From a virus, in the IMG/VR virus record IMGVR_UViG_3300047373_000207, positions 1 through 21,786 of that record: a DNA stretch of 21,786 nt, one strand, 5' to 3'. Within the stretch, counting starts at the first letter, position 1; each line of letters begins with the position of its first letter. A program made the translations under genes and the position numbers. This document shows, in pieces, positions 1 to 7,882 of the stretch. The notes beneath the pieces are model-generated. The model was not told the origin of the DNA. It did not search any database and saw only the letters and a list, made by a program, of their open reading frames with translations.

Positions 1-606
1 CATCTTAGGTAGTTCATCTCCTGGTGTTGCTGCCAAACGCAAGTGCAGTGATGTAGCGCCATAAACAACAGACCTCTGGCCGCTGTGAGCTTGCATACCA
101 GATAGAGGGTCTATAGCCGTAGCTGTTAGGCGCAATCCAGATACCATGAATGACTTGCTAAGTATCAAATCATCAAGCAATGCATAGTTATGTATAGCGA
201 CAGGCCACTGATAGTCTTTTTTTGCAATCAGTGTATTATGTCTGTATTTTAAGGGAATGATTAACAGCTGACTTTTGTGGTGTTTACTAAACAACTCTAG
301 CGTGTCGAAAAACTTTTGATTTAATGTGCTGTTATTTGTTGCAGATGTAATCAAAAATGACTTATACTTCTTCGCAGCTTTTATATCTAAGTTGCTTGGA
401 CACTCTACATCATTCGTTTTATACTTAGGATTATGTGGTTCTAACTTTATGCCTAAGATACTTTGTGTGTTGCTTTTGTGTTGACGCATCGCACGTTCTG
501 TATTTGTGCTAATACCAGCCTTCCGCATAGCATCAGCAAGTGATGTGCTGTTAGGCCAAACTTCTGCTATTTTTCTGGCGCGTTCAATACTTGTGTGTGT
601 TTTCAT
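1..606 (-). CDS. Phage protein of unknown function, C-terminus cut off by the window edge
   Basis: An open frame starts with ATG at 606 and stays open for 202 codons to base 1, so the C-terminus is missing. The start overlaps the stop of the holin-like gene as TAATG, which supports both the frame and co-translation. Residues 5-40 (around RKIAEVWPNSTSLADAMRKA) read like a small helix-turn-helix. After a linker, residues 82-120 look like an alpha/beta core: a strand (FLITSA), a helix (LNQKFFDTLELFSKHH), then a strand (SQLLIIPLKYRH). A segment with TAIDPLSGMQAHSGQRSVVYG follows at 164-183. I recall similar 'ITSA...IPxxY...PLSG' proteins in other podovirus-like genomes, but no function I can state safely. 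Late-operon position beside lysis genes suggests a virion, packaging or regulatory role; this is inference. Existence of the gene is near certain and its function is unknown. Confidence 0.8.
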   Translation of the reverse strand, partial: MKTHTSIERARKIAEVWPNSTSLADAMRKAGISTNTERAMRQHKSNTQSILGIKLEPHNPKYKTNDVECPSNLDIKAAKKYKSFLITSATNNSTLNQKFFDTLELFSKHHKSQLLIIPLKYRHNTLIAKKDYQWPVAIHNYALLDDLILSKSFMVSGLRLTATAIDPLSGMQAHSGQRSVVYGATSLHLRLAATPGDELPKM

Positions 607-1181
607 TACCCAGTTCTTTTGTAATGCTCATCTTCATAGCTAGTATTTTGACCTCTGCTACCAAACCACCAGCCAACTACCATTGCCGTCATGTTAACAA
701 GCGCCAAGTCAAACGGATTTGCAAGCATCTGGTCAAACGCTGTGCCAATCAATGCTACTTGGTCATTCAAGTTAGTTACATTATGCGTTAGCTTATCTGT
801 AATAGCGTAGTATTCGCTAGTGCGTATGCTAGTCATTAAGACTAAATACCAAGTAATGCCGGGGCGCGTTATTGATCGCATAAAGTTAGCAATGTCGCCT
901 AACATTGACTTGCCCCATCTAATCTTACTCAGATTGTTTTCAGCGTCTTGCGAGTTGGTAAATGCAGATATGTTGCCAGCAATTTCGGTTAGTGCAATCT
1001 CTTGCTCAGTTTCTTCACGCTTTGCTTTCATTGACATTTCTGTTAGTGCTAACTCTTGCTCAAACTCTAAGCGCATACGCTCTGTTTCATGTTTAAACAT
1101 ATTGCGCTCATGCTTACGCTGCAAGAACGCGCCAAAGATACCAACGCCTGTTGATAGGATAGGGGATAAAATATCAATCAT
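606..1181 (-). CDS. 3TM holin-like membrane protein
   Basis: This 191-residue protein has a hydrophobic segment at about 4-20 (ILSPILSTGVGIFGAFL), a long charged helical stretch at 22-75 (RKHERNMFKHETERMRLEFE) with coiled-coil character, a second hydrophobic segment near 107-118 (PGITWYLVLMTS) and a third at 157-174 ending in WWFGSR. A mid-protein 'RP..TWYL' and a terminal 'WWFGxR' resemble the 3TM/GTA-type holin family. Such proteins form inner-membrane lesions that release or activate the endolysin. I chose ATG 1181 over a TTG at 1214 because GGAG lies 10 nt upstream and the overlap with the endolysin gene falls from 41 to 8 nt. It follows the M15 peptidase directly, which fits a lysis cassette. 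The long coiled-coil loop is unusual for a simple holin, so another membrane role is possible. Confidence 0.65.
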   Translation of the reverse strand: MIDILSPILSTGVGIFGAFLQRKHERNMFKHETERMRLEFEQELALTEMSMKAKREETEQEIALTEIAGNISAFTNSQDAENNLSKIRWGKSMLGDIANFMRSITRPGITWYLVLMTSIRTSEYYAITDKLTHNVTNLNDQVALIGTAFDQMLANPFDLALVNMTAMVVGWWFGSRGQNTSYEDEHYKRTG

Positions 1182-1581
1182 CTGACCAAAACTCCAATGA
1201 CTTATCACCGCCAAACCAATGTCTGCGGCGGCCTGTATCTATGTGCAAAAACGTCTGATAGTAGCCAAAGCCTGTAAACCCAGCAGACTTACACATAAAA
1301 TTCAATTCTTCTTTGTTGTGATTACGCAAAGATATATCTACAGCAAGTTTTCTGTGTTGGCTCATTGGCACACCGCCAACAGCTAAGTTATGCCTAAAGC
1401 ATCTGTGTGCAGAGTTTATATGTAAAGGCTTTTCTATCTTTGTGCGTACCCATTGCAGCTTGTCTAAAAACTCTGGGTCATGATAGTATTGACCGCAGTG
1501 CCTACATGATAGCTCTTTGGCGCTAAAGTTAGGCCATCGGTCACTATCCCAGTCGACCTTTATGTAATGTTTAGTTTTCAT
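1174..1581 (-). CDS. Endolysin, M15-family zinc peptidase
   Basis: This 135-residue protein matches the Peptidase_M15_3 pattern of phage endolysins that cut peptide cross-links in peptidoglycan. The N-terminus has FSAKELSCRHCG (19-30), the usual 'FSxxEFxCxHCG' opening. The catalytic core is SAHRCFRHNLAVGG (57-70), SQH (74-76), AVDI (80-83) and GFGYYQTFLHIDTG (104-117). The likely zinc ligands are His76, Asp82 and His113. There is no signal peptide, so export would need a holin, which is encoded next. ATG 1581 overlaps the upstream gene by 11 nt. An in-frame start at 1704 would add 41 residues unlike the family and bury over 130 nt in the upstream gene. The His-to-Asp spacing is one residue shorter than the usual SxHxxGxAxD motif, and the Gly is absent. 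Confidence 0.88.
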   Translation of the reverse strand: MKTKHYIKVDWDSDRWPNFSAKELSCRHCGQYYHDPEFLDKLQWVRTKIEKPLHINSAHRCFRHNLAVGGVPMSQHRKLAVDISLRNHNKEELNFMCKSAGFTGFGYYQTFLHIDTGRRRHWFGGDKSLEFWSDD

Positions 1582-1870
1582 TCTTAATAATGAGAGCAGT
1601 GAGGTCTTTATGGTTTTGCCGCATTTCAACGCCCAGTGACTCAATGCTGCGCTCAACTCTTTTAACCGATTCACGTACATCATCCTTCCTTGCAAAGTTT
1701 TCATTCATGTCATCTTTTAAGTTATCTATGCGCCCATGCGTTTTAGAATTATCATTACTGATTTTAGCTGAGACTTGTCTATCCCTAGCGATAACACCGC
1801 CAACAAACGTAACTAATAATGCACAAAAAGTTAATAATGTCTTAACATCTACGTTTGCCGGGTTTTCCAT
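1571..1870 (-). CDS. Small membrane-anchored coiled-coil protein, possible spanin or lysis accessory
   Basis: This 99-residue protein has a short polar N-terminus, one hydrophobic segment at about 11-28 (TLLTFCALLVTFVGGVIA), then a positively charged turn and a long charged helix to the end (for example RIDNLKDDMNENFARKDDVR and RVERSIESLGVEMRQNHKDL) with heptad-like spacing. That layout suits a single-pass inner-membrane protein with a coiled coil outside the bilayer, as in i-spanins or small lysis accessories. It starts 4 nt after the fiber stop and overlaps the endolysin start by 11 nt. No lipoprotein partner (o-spanin) was found within or beside it, so the spanin assignment is only a possibility. 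A holin or antiholin role is an alternative. The gene is well supported; the function is inferred from topology and position. Confidence 0.6.
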   Translation of the reverse strand: MENPANVDVKTLLTFCALLVTFVGGVIARDRQVSAKISNDNSKTHGRIDNLKDDMNENFARKDDVRESVKRVERSIESLGVEMRQNHKDLTALIIKNEN

Positions 1871-1874
1871 GATC

Positions 1875-4800
1875 TTAACTTTCTAGCGCTTCAAGGCGTG
1901 TTTCTAGTGCTTCAATCTTAGCAATCGCGTCTTGCAATGCAGACGTTAGCAATGGCACAAGTTTACTTTGGTCTATACCTTGGTAATCTGGCACTTGCCG
2001 TGTTGCCATAACTTTCTCTGTTGTTTCGCGCCAACGCTGACCTTCTTCAAGTTCATCTGGCTCTACAACATCTGAGCTATGTATTACTTCAGCAATAGCA
2101 GGGGTTAGCTCTTGTTGTTGTTCCTCATATGTAGCGTCAACGGCAGGCGTTAGTTCATTGCCATCTTCATCATAAGTTGCCTCAACAGCAGGCGTTAGCT
2201 CAACTTGTATTGTTTCATATGTTGCTTCAACTGCAGGGGTGTATATGTCACCTGTTGCTTCGCTTTCAACATACTGTTGGTCACGCATTGCATCTCTTTC
2301 GCCACTAATTGCTTCTGGTACTACCTCTTGCGCTTCATGTGCTATAAAGCCATCTACCCTACCGCCATCATTTACCCATTCAAAGTTTACAGGATTAAGA
2401 GCTTTAACTCTGTCAATACTACCTTGCATAGGCTGTATATCAGTCTTGAGCCTATAGTCTGAGCTAGTTACATAGGCAACAGAGAATGCAGACACATCTA
2501 TTCTACCTATTTCACCAGAAAGGTTTTCAAATCCTATATGGGTCTGAGTAGTGTTAACACTTCCTACAGTCTGCAAAGCCCTTGAAGAACCTACAACAGT
2601 AGATTCTATGAATCCACTACCTGCTGGACTAGCACCACCTACATTCAATGCATTATCTACATCTAAGTTACCTAGTACCTCTGCACCAGCAGATGTTGTA
2701 GCAAATTTACCCACACCATTATAGTATGAGGTAACACCTGCTCCAGGAAGTGCCTGTAACATAGCAGTGTTTCCGTTAGCATATAAGTATACACCTGTAC
2801 CACTATCAATAAAAAGCGAACCTGTGCCTACCTCCCTTATCCAACTGTTACTACCATCGTGATAGATTTGTAAATCGTCGGCTGTACCCATTAGTATATA
2901 ACTACCGTCTGGCAAGTCTATATTACCACCTACATCTAGATTGGCTGGTATATTAATGCCCGTACCACTAGTAATTAAGTTAGTAGTTGCACCACTTGCA
3001 GTTAATACTTTAATTTCACCAGTATTGGCTTGTAATCTTAAATCGCCACCACCGCCTGTGTATACTGACCTAGATGAGCTACCTAAATATATATTACCTT
3101 CGACGTGTAGCTTATCTGCACAAGTTGTATTGCCAATACCAACATTACCATTATGCTTTATACGCATAGCATGAGTTGAGTTAGGCTGAAAGTCAATTAC
3201 ATCTTGATTGTAAGTTGTAAAGTTCCACTCATTACTGCCTGAGTATTCTGATATTGCTCGTGTTGCGCCATCTCGCATATGTCTTACAATTGACTCACCT
3301 GTATCTGCGGCATCTAGCCTTAAATCTGCATCTACATCACCTGTACCTGATGCCTTAACTTGTATGGCAACATCAGAGTTAGCCGCGCCACGTACATCAA
3401 TCCTATAAGAAGGACTGAAAGTACCAACGCCCAAATTACCTACCGAATTAAGGTTCATTGACTTACTTTCAGTTGCGTCAATTTCCCATAATATGGAATT
3501 ACTTGTCTGCCATCTGAAAGGTTGTGTAGTGCTATCAGAAACAGGAGACTTTAATGTAAGTATTCTATTTTGTGCGCCTAAGTCTGCCTGTGCTGAGAAC
3601 ATTGATTGGTCAACACCATCTGTAAATAAATGCATTTTAGCAGTCGGTGCCGTAGTCCCTACGCCCAATCGCCCATAATTATCAATACGCATACGTTCAG
3701 TTACAACGTCATCTACACCACCATTATTTTGCAATGTACCGAATGCAATGTAGCTATCTGGCGTTGTGTCTGATGCGTGTGCCCTAATAAATGCAAGCAC
3801 CTCATTACCATCTTCAGATGTATCATTACCTTTAAAATCAATACCGCCAATTAACTCATTAGCACTAATAGATGTAATAGAATTTTCTAGTGTTAATGTT
3901 GAGCCACCGCTACTAGTAGCATTTACATTACCTGTTACATCTATACCAGTTGGTTTAACACGCGCTACTTCTGTTTCATTTACACCAAATACCAAATCAC
4001 GGGAGGTTGAGTTAGTGTATATATTAGCGGCATCAGCATCTAATGCGATAGCAAATCCATAACCATTACCATTAACATATAATTGTCCACTAGCACTAGA
4101 ATCCATACTTATATCAGTGTTACTGGTGATTTCGACAATACCTGTTACATCTATACCAGTTGATGTTGTTTCAAACTTCTTACTATTATCATAATATAAA
4201 TCAACGGAACCGTTACCATCTGCTGTCAAATATGTTTCAGTTCCTGCACCTGTTCTTAGTCGTAAACTTGTAGCATCTATAAATAAGTTACCTGTTCCTA
4301 CATCTCTAATATATGAGTTACTAGCATCGTGATAGATTTGTAAATCATCAGAAGCACCTAGTAATAATTTACCGTTGTCTGGCAAGTCTACATTACCTGT
4401 CACATCTATACCAGTGCTTTTAGCAACTAAAACATTGTTTTGCGAACCAGCACTAGAGTTGGCATCAATACTCGTAGTTACATTCGTATTTGTATCTACA
4501 AGAAATATTTCTGGGTCTGAGGATTCAAGTGTCAATTTACCTGTCATAGTGCCACCAGCTTTAGGTAGCGCAGCGTCAGCAGTAGTGCCTTGTGCAGAAG
4601 TAGCATAATCAGAAGAATCAAATGCTTTAACTTGTGCTAGGTTAGTAACCTCAGAGTCCATCAAGGCTCCTGCGGCTGTTACGTTAGCAGTATCTGTTAC
4701 ATCAGCAGATGCTTCTATGCCATCAAGTTTAGTACCATCAGCAGCTACGTCGCGGCCATCTACTGTGCCTGATAAAGTTACGCTCCCGGTAAAGTTTAAG

Positions 4801-5630
4801 TTACCTGTGCCTGTAATATCGTTGCTGTTTAAATCTAAATTACCGCCAAGTTGCGGTGTAGTATCGTCTACAACGTGTGCTATGCCGCTAGTGCCGCCTG
4901 TTGCAGATATAGTACCATCAGCCGCTATAGTTACATTTGTACCAGCTGTTAGTGAAGCAACAACATTTGTTGTATCTGTAACATCAGCTGCTGTTTCTAT
5001 TCCGTCTAATTTTGTGTGATCTGCATCTGTAAATGCATTTGTATCTGCGTTGCTTTCGTATGCTGTTTTAATCTGTGCCGCTGTCTGGTCTGCTGTTGCA
5101 CCCGGTTCTATTCCGCTTAGTTTGCTTACATCAGCGTCAGCAAAATTGTTTGTGTTTGCATTACTTTCATACGCTGTTTTGATTTGCGCGGCTGTTTGGT
5201 CTGCTGTTGCACCAGATTCAATGCCGTCAAGTTTTGTGCCGTCTGCTGATACATCACGCCCATCAATAGTACCTGTTATTGCAATGTTGCCTGTACCTGT
5301 GATATTCCGATTATTCAAATCAAGATTACCGCCAAGCTGGGGTGATGTGTCCTGCACAATAGCAGTAATGCCAGATGTGTTAGTTGCATTAGCCCACACA
5401 GTTCCATTGTAAACAAGTATCTGACCGCTTATTGCATTGTTAACTTGTACGTCTGTAATATTGCTAAGTATGTGATTGTGACCATTGTCTACAACAGTTA
5501 CTGCAATATCTATATCGCCTGTGGTGTAATCTAATGTACCACTACCTGTTGCTTCCCCGGTAAGGTTTGTTGTCAGGTTTGTGGGAATGGGTACAGGTGA
5601 ACCACCAGCACTATCTTCAGCTATTGGCAT
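1875..5630 (-). CDS. Large tail fiber with C-terminal S74 intramolecular chaperone domain
   Basis: At 1251 residues this is the longest product here and the likely host-recognition fiber. After an N-terminal attachment region (1-90), residues 90-360 hold modules such as SPQLGGNLDLNNRNITGTGN (twice), DGRDV(S/A)ADGTKLDGIE (twice) and a 37-residue direct repeat at 137-210. Residues 400-1040 hold beta-rich modules, including two copies of DDLQIYHD(A/G)SNS...VGTG(N/S)LFID and several TGIDVTGNV units. The C-terminus is a Peptidase_S74 chaperone: SDYRLK at 1057-1062 supplies the Ser/Lys pair, and in this family the chain is cut just before that Ser after trimerisation. GFIAHEAQEVVPEAI (1095-1108) and the closing helix DQSKLVPLLTSALQDAIAKI (1220-1239) also fit. 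A tandem repeat interrupts this domain at 1131-1175. The start has GGAGAG 5 nt upstream. It follows the DUF6321-type gene by 11 nt. Confidence 0.9.
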   Translation of the reverse strand: MPIAEDSAGGSPVPIPTNLTTNLTGEATGSGTLDYTTGDIDIAVTVVDNGHNHILSNITDVQVNNAISGQILVYNGTVWANATNTSGITAIVQDTSPQLGGNLDLNNRNITGTGNIAITGTIDGRDVSADGTKLDGIESGATADQTAAQIKTAYESNANTNNFADADVSKLSGIEPGATADQTAAQIKTAYESNADTNAFTDADHTKLDGIETAADVTDTTNVVASLTAGTNVTIAADGTISATGGTSGIAHVVDDTTPQLGGNLDLNSNDITGTGNLNFTGSVTLSGTVDGRDVAADGTKLDGIEASADVTDTANVTAAGALMDSEVTNLAQVKAFDSSDYATSAQGTTADAALPKAGGTMTGKLTLESSDPEIFLVDTNTNVTTSIDANSSAGSQNNVLVAKSTGIDVTGNVDLPDNGKLLLGASDDLQIYHDASNSYIRDVGTGNLFIDATSLRLRTGAGTETYLTADGNGSVDLYYDNSKKFETTSTGIDVTGIVEITSNTDISMDSSASGQLYVNGNGYGFAIALDADAANIYTNSTSRDLVFGVNETEVARVKPTGIDVTGNVNATSSGGSTLTLENSITSISANELIGGIDFKGNDTSEDGNEVLAFIRAHASDTTPDSYIAFGTLQNNGGVDDVVTERMRIDNYGRLGVGTTAPTAKMHLFTDGVDQSMFSAQADLGAQNRILTLKSPVSDSTTQPFRWQTSNSILWEIDATESKSMNLNSVGNLGVGTFSPSYRIDVRGAANSDVAIQVKASGTGDVDADLRLDAADTGESIVRHMRDGATRAISEYSGSNEWNFTTYNQDVIDFQPNSTHAMRIKHNGNVGIGNTTCADKLHVEGNIYLGSSSRSVYTGGGGDLRLQANTGEIKVLTASGATTNLITSGTGINIPANLDVGGNIDLPDGSYILMGTADDLQIYHDGSNSWIREVGTGSLFIDSGTGVYLYANGNTAMLQALPGAGVTSYYNGVGKFATTSAGAEVLGNLDVDNALNVGGASPAGSGFIESTVVGSSRALQTVGSVNTTQTHIGFENLSGEIGRIDVSAFSVAYVTSSDYRLKTDIQPMQGSIDRVKALNPVNFEWVNDGGRVDGFIAHEAQEVVPEAISGERDAMRDQQYVESEATGDIYTPAVEATYETIQVELTPAVEATYDEDGNELTPAVDATYEEQQQELTPAIAEVIHSSDVVEPDELEEGQRWRETTEKVMATRQVPDYQGIDQSKLVPLLTSALQDAIAKIEALETRLEALES
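2106..2240 (-). repeat. Three 45-bp tandem repeats inside the S74 domain
   Basis: Residues 1131-1175 of the fiber are three consecutive 15-residue units starting TPAVEATYETIQVEL, TPAVEATYDEDGNEL and TPAVDATYEEQQQEL, with a degenerate fourth beginning TPAIAEV. The DNA repeats with a 45-bp period, and units 1-3 share most bases in the TPAV(E/D)ATY part. The block lies between the conserved core of the chaperone domain and its C-terminal helix. Confidence 0.9.
5001..5222 (-). repeat. Two 111-bp direct repeats in the fiber gene
   Basis: Fiber residues 137-173 and 174-210 are two tandem 37-residue copies, each containing GATADQTAAQIKTAYESNA. The protein copies are close to identical over their first 23 residues, while the DNA copies differ at many third codon positions. 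The duplication is therefore old or under protein-level selection rather than a recent copying event. Confidence 0.9.
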
Positions 5631-5641
5631 TTAACTCTCCA

Positions 5642-5923
5642 TTACCATTTTACGCGGTTAGCCCAATAGGCTGCGCTTGATTTACCTTTTGCTATGTTCT
5701 TGCGATGTCTCGCTTTAAAACTAGCTCTCTTTTTCTTCATACGTTGGCTCTCACCAGACTTAGGTTTTCCTGCTGTACTAGCACCTTGCTGTCCAAAACG
5801 TATGATCTTCTCTTTGCTGTCATAACACGCTTTTACAACGTGCGACTTTGTTTTATGCCCAGGCGTACGTCTAGGCTTGTTGCACTTCATTTTGGCTTTT
5901 AGTATGGGTTTGCGGCTAATCAT
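5642..5923 (-). CDS. DUF6321-type small basic phage protein
   Basis: This 93-residue protein has about 29 Lys/Arg and only 3 Asp/Glu. The segments KCNKPRRTPGHKTKSHVVKA (13-32), KEKIIRFGQQGASTAGKPK (37-55) and SFKARHRKNIAKGKSSAAYW (68-87) match a conserved family I know from cyanophages and other marine phages as DUF6321, whose function is not established. The charge and the late-operon position suggest DNA or RNA binding or packaging inside the virion, but this is inference. It starts at ATG 5923, overlapping the stop of the 653-aa gene by the 4-nt ATGA, and the fiber gene follows 11 nt later. An internal Met at residue 12 could also start translation, but the ATGA coupling favours the first. 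Family recognition is from memory of motifs, not a search. Confidence 0.82.
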   Translation of the reverse strand: MISRKPILKAKMKCNKPRRTPGHKTKSHVVKACYDSKEKIIRFGQQGASTAGKPKSGESQRMKKKRASFKARHRKNIAKGKSSAAYWANRVKW

Positions 5924-7881
5924 TTGTTTCGATAACCACCAGTAAAAAGATTACTTAATGCATTTACACCTTTTTTGCGGACATTTTCTACAGCTAACCC
6001 TGTATTCATAGCTTCCTTGCTTATTGCTTCAGCTGTATTTGGTGGCACTGCATCTTGCCCGGTTTTTAATATTGTTTGTCTGCCCACTAAACCACCCGCA
6101 TATTTTAATAGTTTTATTGCTCTATTGCTAGTTACTCTACTTAACAATTTTTGTGCAACTTCAGGACTTTGGTCTGCTATCAACGCAAAGTTTTTGATTA
6201 TGTTTTCATCTAGTTTTACATTAGGATTAATTATTGCAGCTGCAGCATCTTCGTAACCTCTTTCTACTCTTACAGCACGTTTTGCACCAAATGCTAATTT
6301 TCCTCTTAATTTATTTGAAAGTGATTGCGCTGCATTTGTTACTAGTCGCTCATCAACTTTAGGATTTACTAATATATTACTTAACACACTAGATTGTGTT
6401 GTGGTTTTATTTAATCCATCAAGTATATTTTTTGTTGCGTCTTTACCAAATAATATTTCCATTTTTTGTTTTGTTAATGGGTTATTTAATTCTTTTATTT
6501 TTAATGGCAGATCAACATTTGTATTAGTAATTTTTGTAATTTCTTCAGCAAAACCACTTTTTATATTTTTTAATTCATCTGGTGATGCATTATCTATTAT
6601 TTGTGTAAATTCTTCTATTTTTGTATCGCTTTTATATATTTTTTTACCTGTATCTAAATTTGCAGTTGTGCTTTTACCTTTAGCAAATTTTTCATTAGCG
6701 CCACTATATCCAGATTGTTTTTCTAAATATTCTCTAAATTTGACCCTTGTTGCATTATCTATTTTGCCGCTATCGAGCATTTCATCTAATTGTAATTTCA
6801 TGTCTTGATATATATCATTTTGTGTGCCTTTTGGTACACGAATTGTAGTCGGTTGTGTTTTGCTAGCTGGCACTTCTATTAATGAATTTCCAGTTCCAGT
6901 TTGGTAATATTTATCTCCTAATTTTACATATTTTGTTAAATCTGGCTCTACAACAACATTTTCTACATTAGTACCAGAAGCTCTAGTTTTATACATATCA
7001 TTTTGTAATTTACGCAATGTAGGTGTTGTTGCTATTAATTCTTCAATATTTTTTGGATTTTTAATGTTTTTTTCTTTAATTAATTTTGCACGTTTACCAC
7101 TATCTCTAAAAGCTGCAAAACCTTCATTACCAAGTTCTATATTTGTATTTGCGCTTGCCCTTACACTACCAGAGTCTGTCGGTAGATTTTTATCAAGTAA
7201 TTCTACTTCTTCATCACGTATACGACTTCGCTCACCTTTAAATTTATTCTTTAATATTTGATTGCTTTCTGGATATTGTGCAAATACTTTTGCTGTATCA
7301 CCAATTGCTGGGTCGTACACTAATTTGTCTAAATTTGTATCAATTGGTTTAGTGCCTAATTGCTTTTTTATTATATCACCAGCTTCATTAAAACCTTTAC
7401 CAGCAGCCTTAAAACCCGGAATAAAAGATGCTGCATCTAATGCACTCATAGCTGTTTTACCAGCATCACCAACAGCATCCAATGCACGTTCGCTTGCATA
7501 TGGCAAATCACCACGCATTAAACCACTATATGCCTTAATTGTATTTTTACCCGCACTAAGTAAATTACCTGGTAAATTTATTGCGCTTTTTGCAGGCTGC
7601 ACAATTAGCTCACCGAGTGGATCACTTGCAATATCTAATGCTACATTACCTACAAGATTAGTCGCCATACTTGTCGGCATCATCGTTCCACCCCCGTACC
7701 TCATAGCTTGTGTACCTATATTTAGGGCATCGCGACTTGCATCAATACCACTTTGATATATGCCTTTAAGGCTTTTTTTGCCGTTGTTGTTTGTTGTTAT
7801 ATTATTATTTCTTTCTGCTTCTGTACGCAAAACTCTTGTTTCTGTACCATCTTCATTTCTTATTACTACATAATCACTCAT
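5920..7881 (-). CDS. Putative internal virion (DNA ejection) protein, 653 aa
   Basis: I do not recognise a named domain. The N-terminal 35 residues are polar (VVIRNEDGTETRVLRT, then Asn/Thr-rich). Residues 55-165 are rich in Gly, Ala and Ser with weakly hydrophobic amphipathic stretches (for example SMATNLVGNVALDIASDPLG and DAVGDAGKTAMSALDAASFI), a texture typical of ejected proteins that insert into membranes. The middle (170-560) is charged and Lys/Asn/Ile-rich, mostly predicted helical, and the C-terminus has another hydrophobic Gly-containing patch (LLKYAGGLVGR). It is the last of three large genes between the nozzle and the fiber, the place held by T7 gp16, although it is half that length and I see no transglycosylase motif. 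Base composition is very A/T-rich. It starts one nucleotide after the previous stop (TAACATG). The ejection role is inferred from position and composition. Confidence 0.6.
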   Translation of the reverse strand: MSDYVVIRNEDGTETRVLRTEAERNNNITTNNNGKKSLKGIYQSGIDASRDALNIGTQAMRYGGGTMMPTSMATNLVGNVALDIASDPLGELIVQPAKSAINLPGNLLSAGKNTIKAYSGLMRGDLPYASERALDAVGDAGKTAMSALDAASFIPGFKAAGKGFNEAGDIIKKQLGTKPIDTNLDKLVYDPAIGDTAKVFAQYPESNQILKNKFKGERSRIRDEEVELLDKNLPTDSGSVRASANTNIELGNEGFAAFRDSGKRAKLIKEKNIKNPKNIEELIATTPTLRKLQNDMYKTRASGTNVENVVVEPDLTKYVKLGDKYYQTGTGNSLIEVPASKTQPTTIRVPKGTQNDIYQDMKLQLDEMLDSGKIDNATRVKFREYLEKQSGYSGANEKFAKGKSTTANLDTGKKIYKSDTKIEEFTQIIDNASPDELKNIKSGFAEEITKITNTNVDLPLKIKELNNPLTKQKMEILFGKDATKNILDGLNKTTTQSSVLSNILVNPKVDERLVTNAAQSLSNKLRGKLAFGAKRAVRVERGYEDAAAAIINPNVKLDENIIKNFALIADQSPEVAQKLLSRVTSNRAIKLLKYAGGLVGRQTILKTGQDAVPPNTAEAISKEAMNTGLAVENVRKKGVNALSNLFTGGYRNK

Positions 7882-7882
7882 G

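Noticed and set aside
606-1214. TTG start at 1214 for the holin-like gene
   Set aside because: It has no good ribosome-binding site and overlaps the endolysin gene by 41 nt; ATG 1181 has GGAG upstream and only 8 nt overlap.
1174-1704. Longer endolysin start at 1704 (176 aa)
   Set aside because: The 41 extra residues do not resemble the family, and the start would lie deep inside the 99-aa membrane gene. ATG 1581 gives a normal 11-nt overlap and a typical N-terminus.
2106-5222. Repeats in the fiber gene as a possible CRISPR array or non-coding repeat
   Set aside because: The repeats are in frame, differ at third positions and lie in one long open reading frame, so they are protein modules.
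7262-7756. Plus-strand 164-aa hydrophobic ORF
   Set aside because: It lies antisense within the well-supported 653-aa gene. Hydrophobicity comes from reading Lys/Asn/Gly codons backwards, and no start signal is present.
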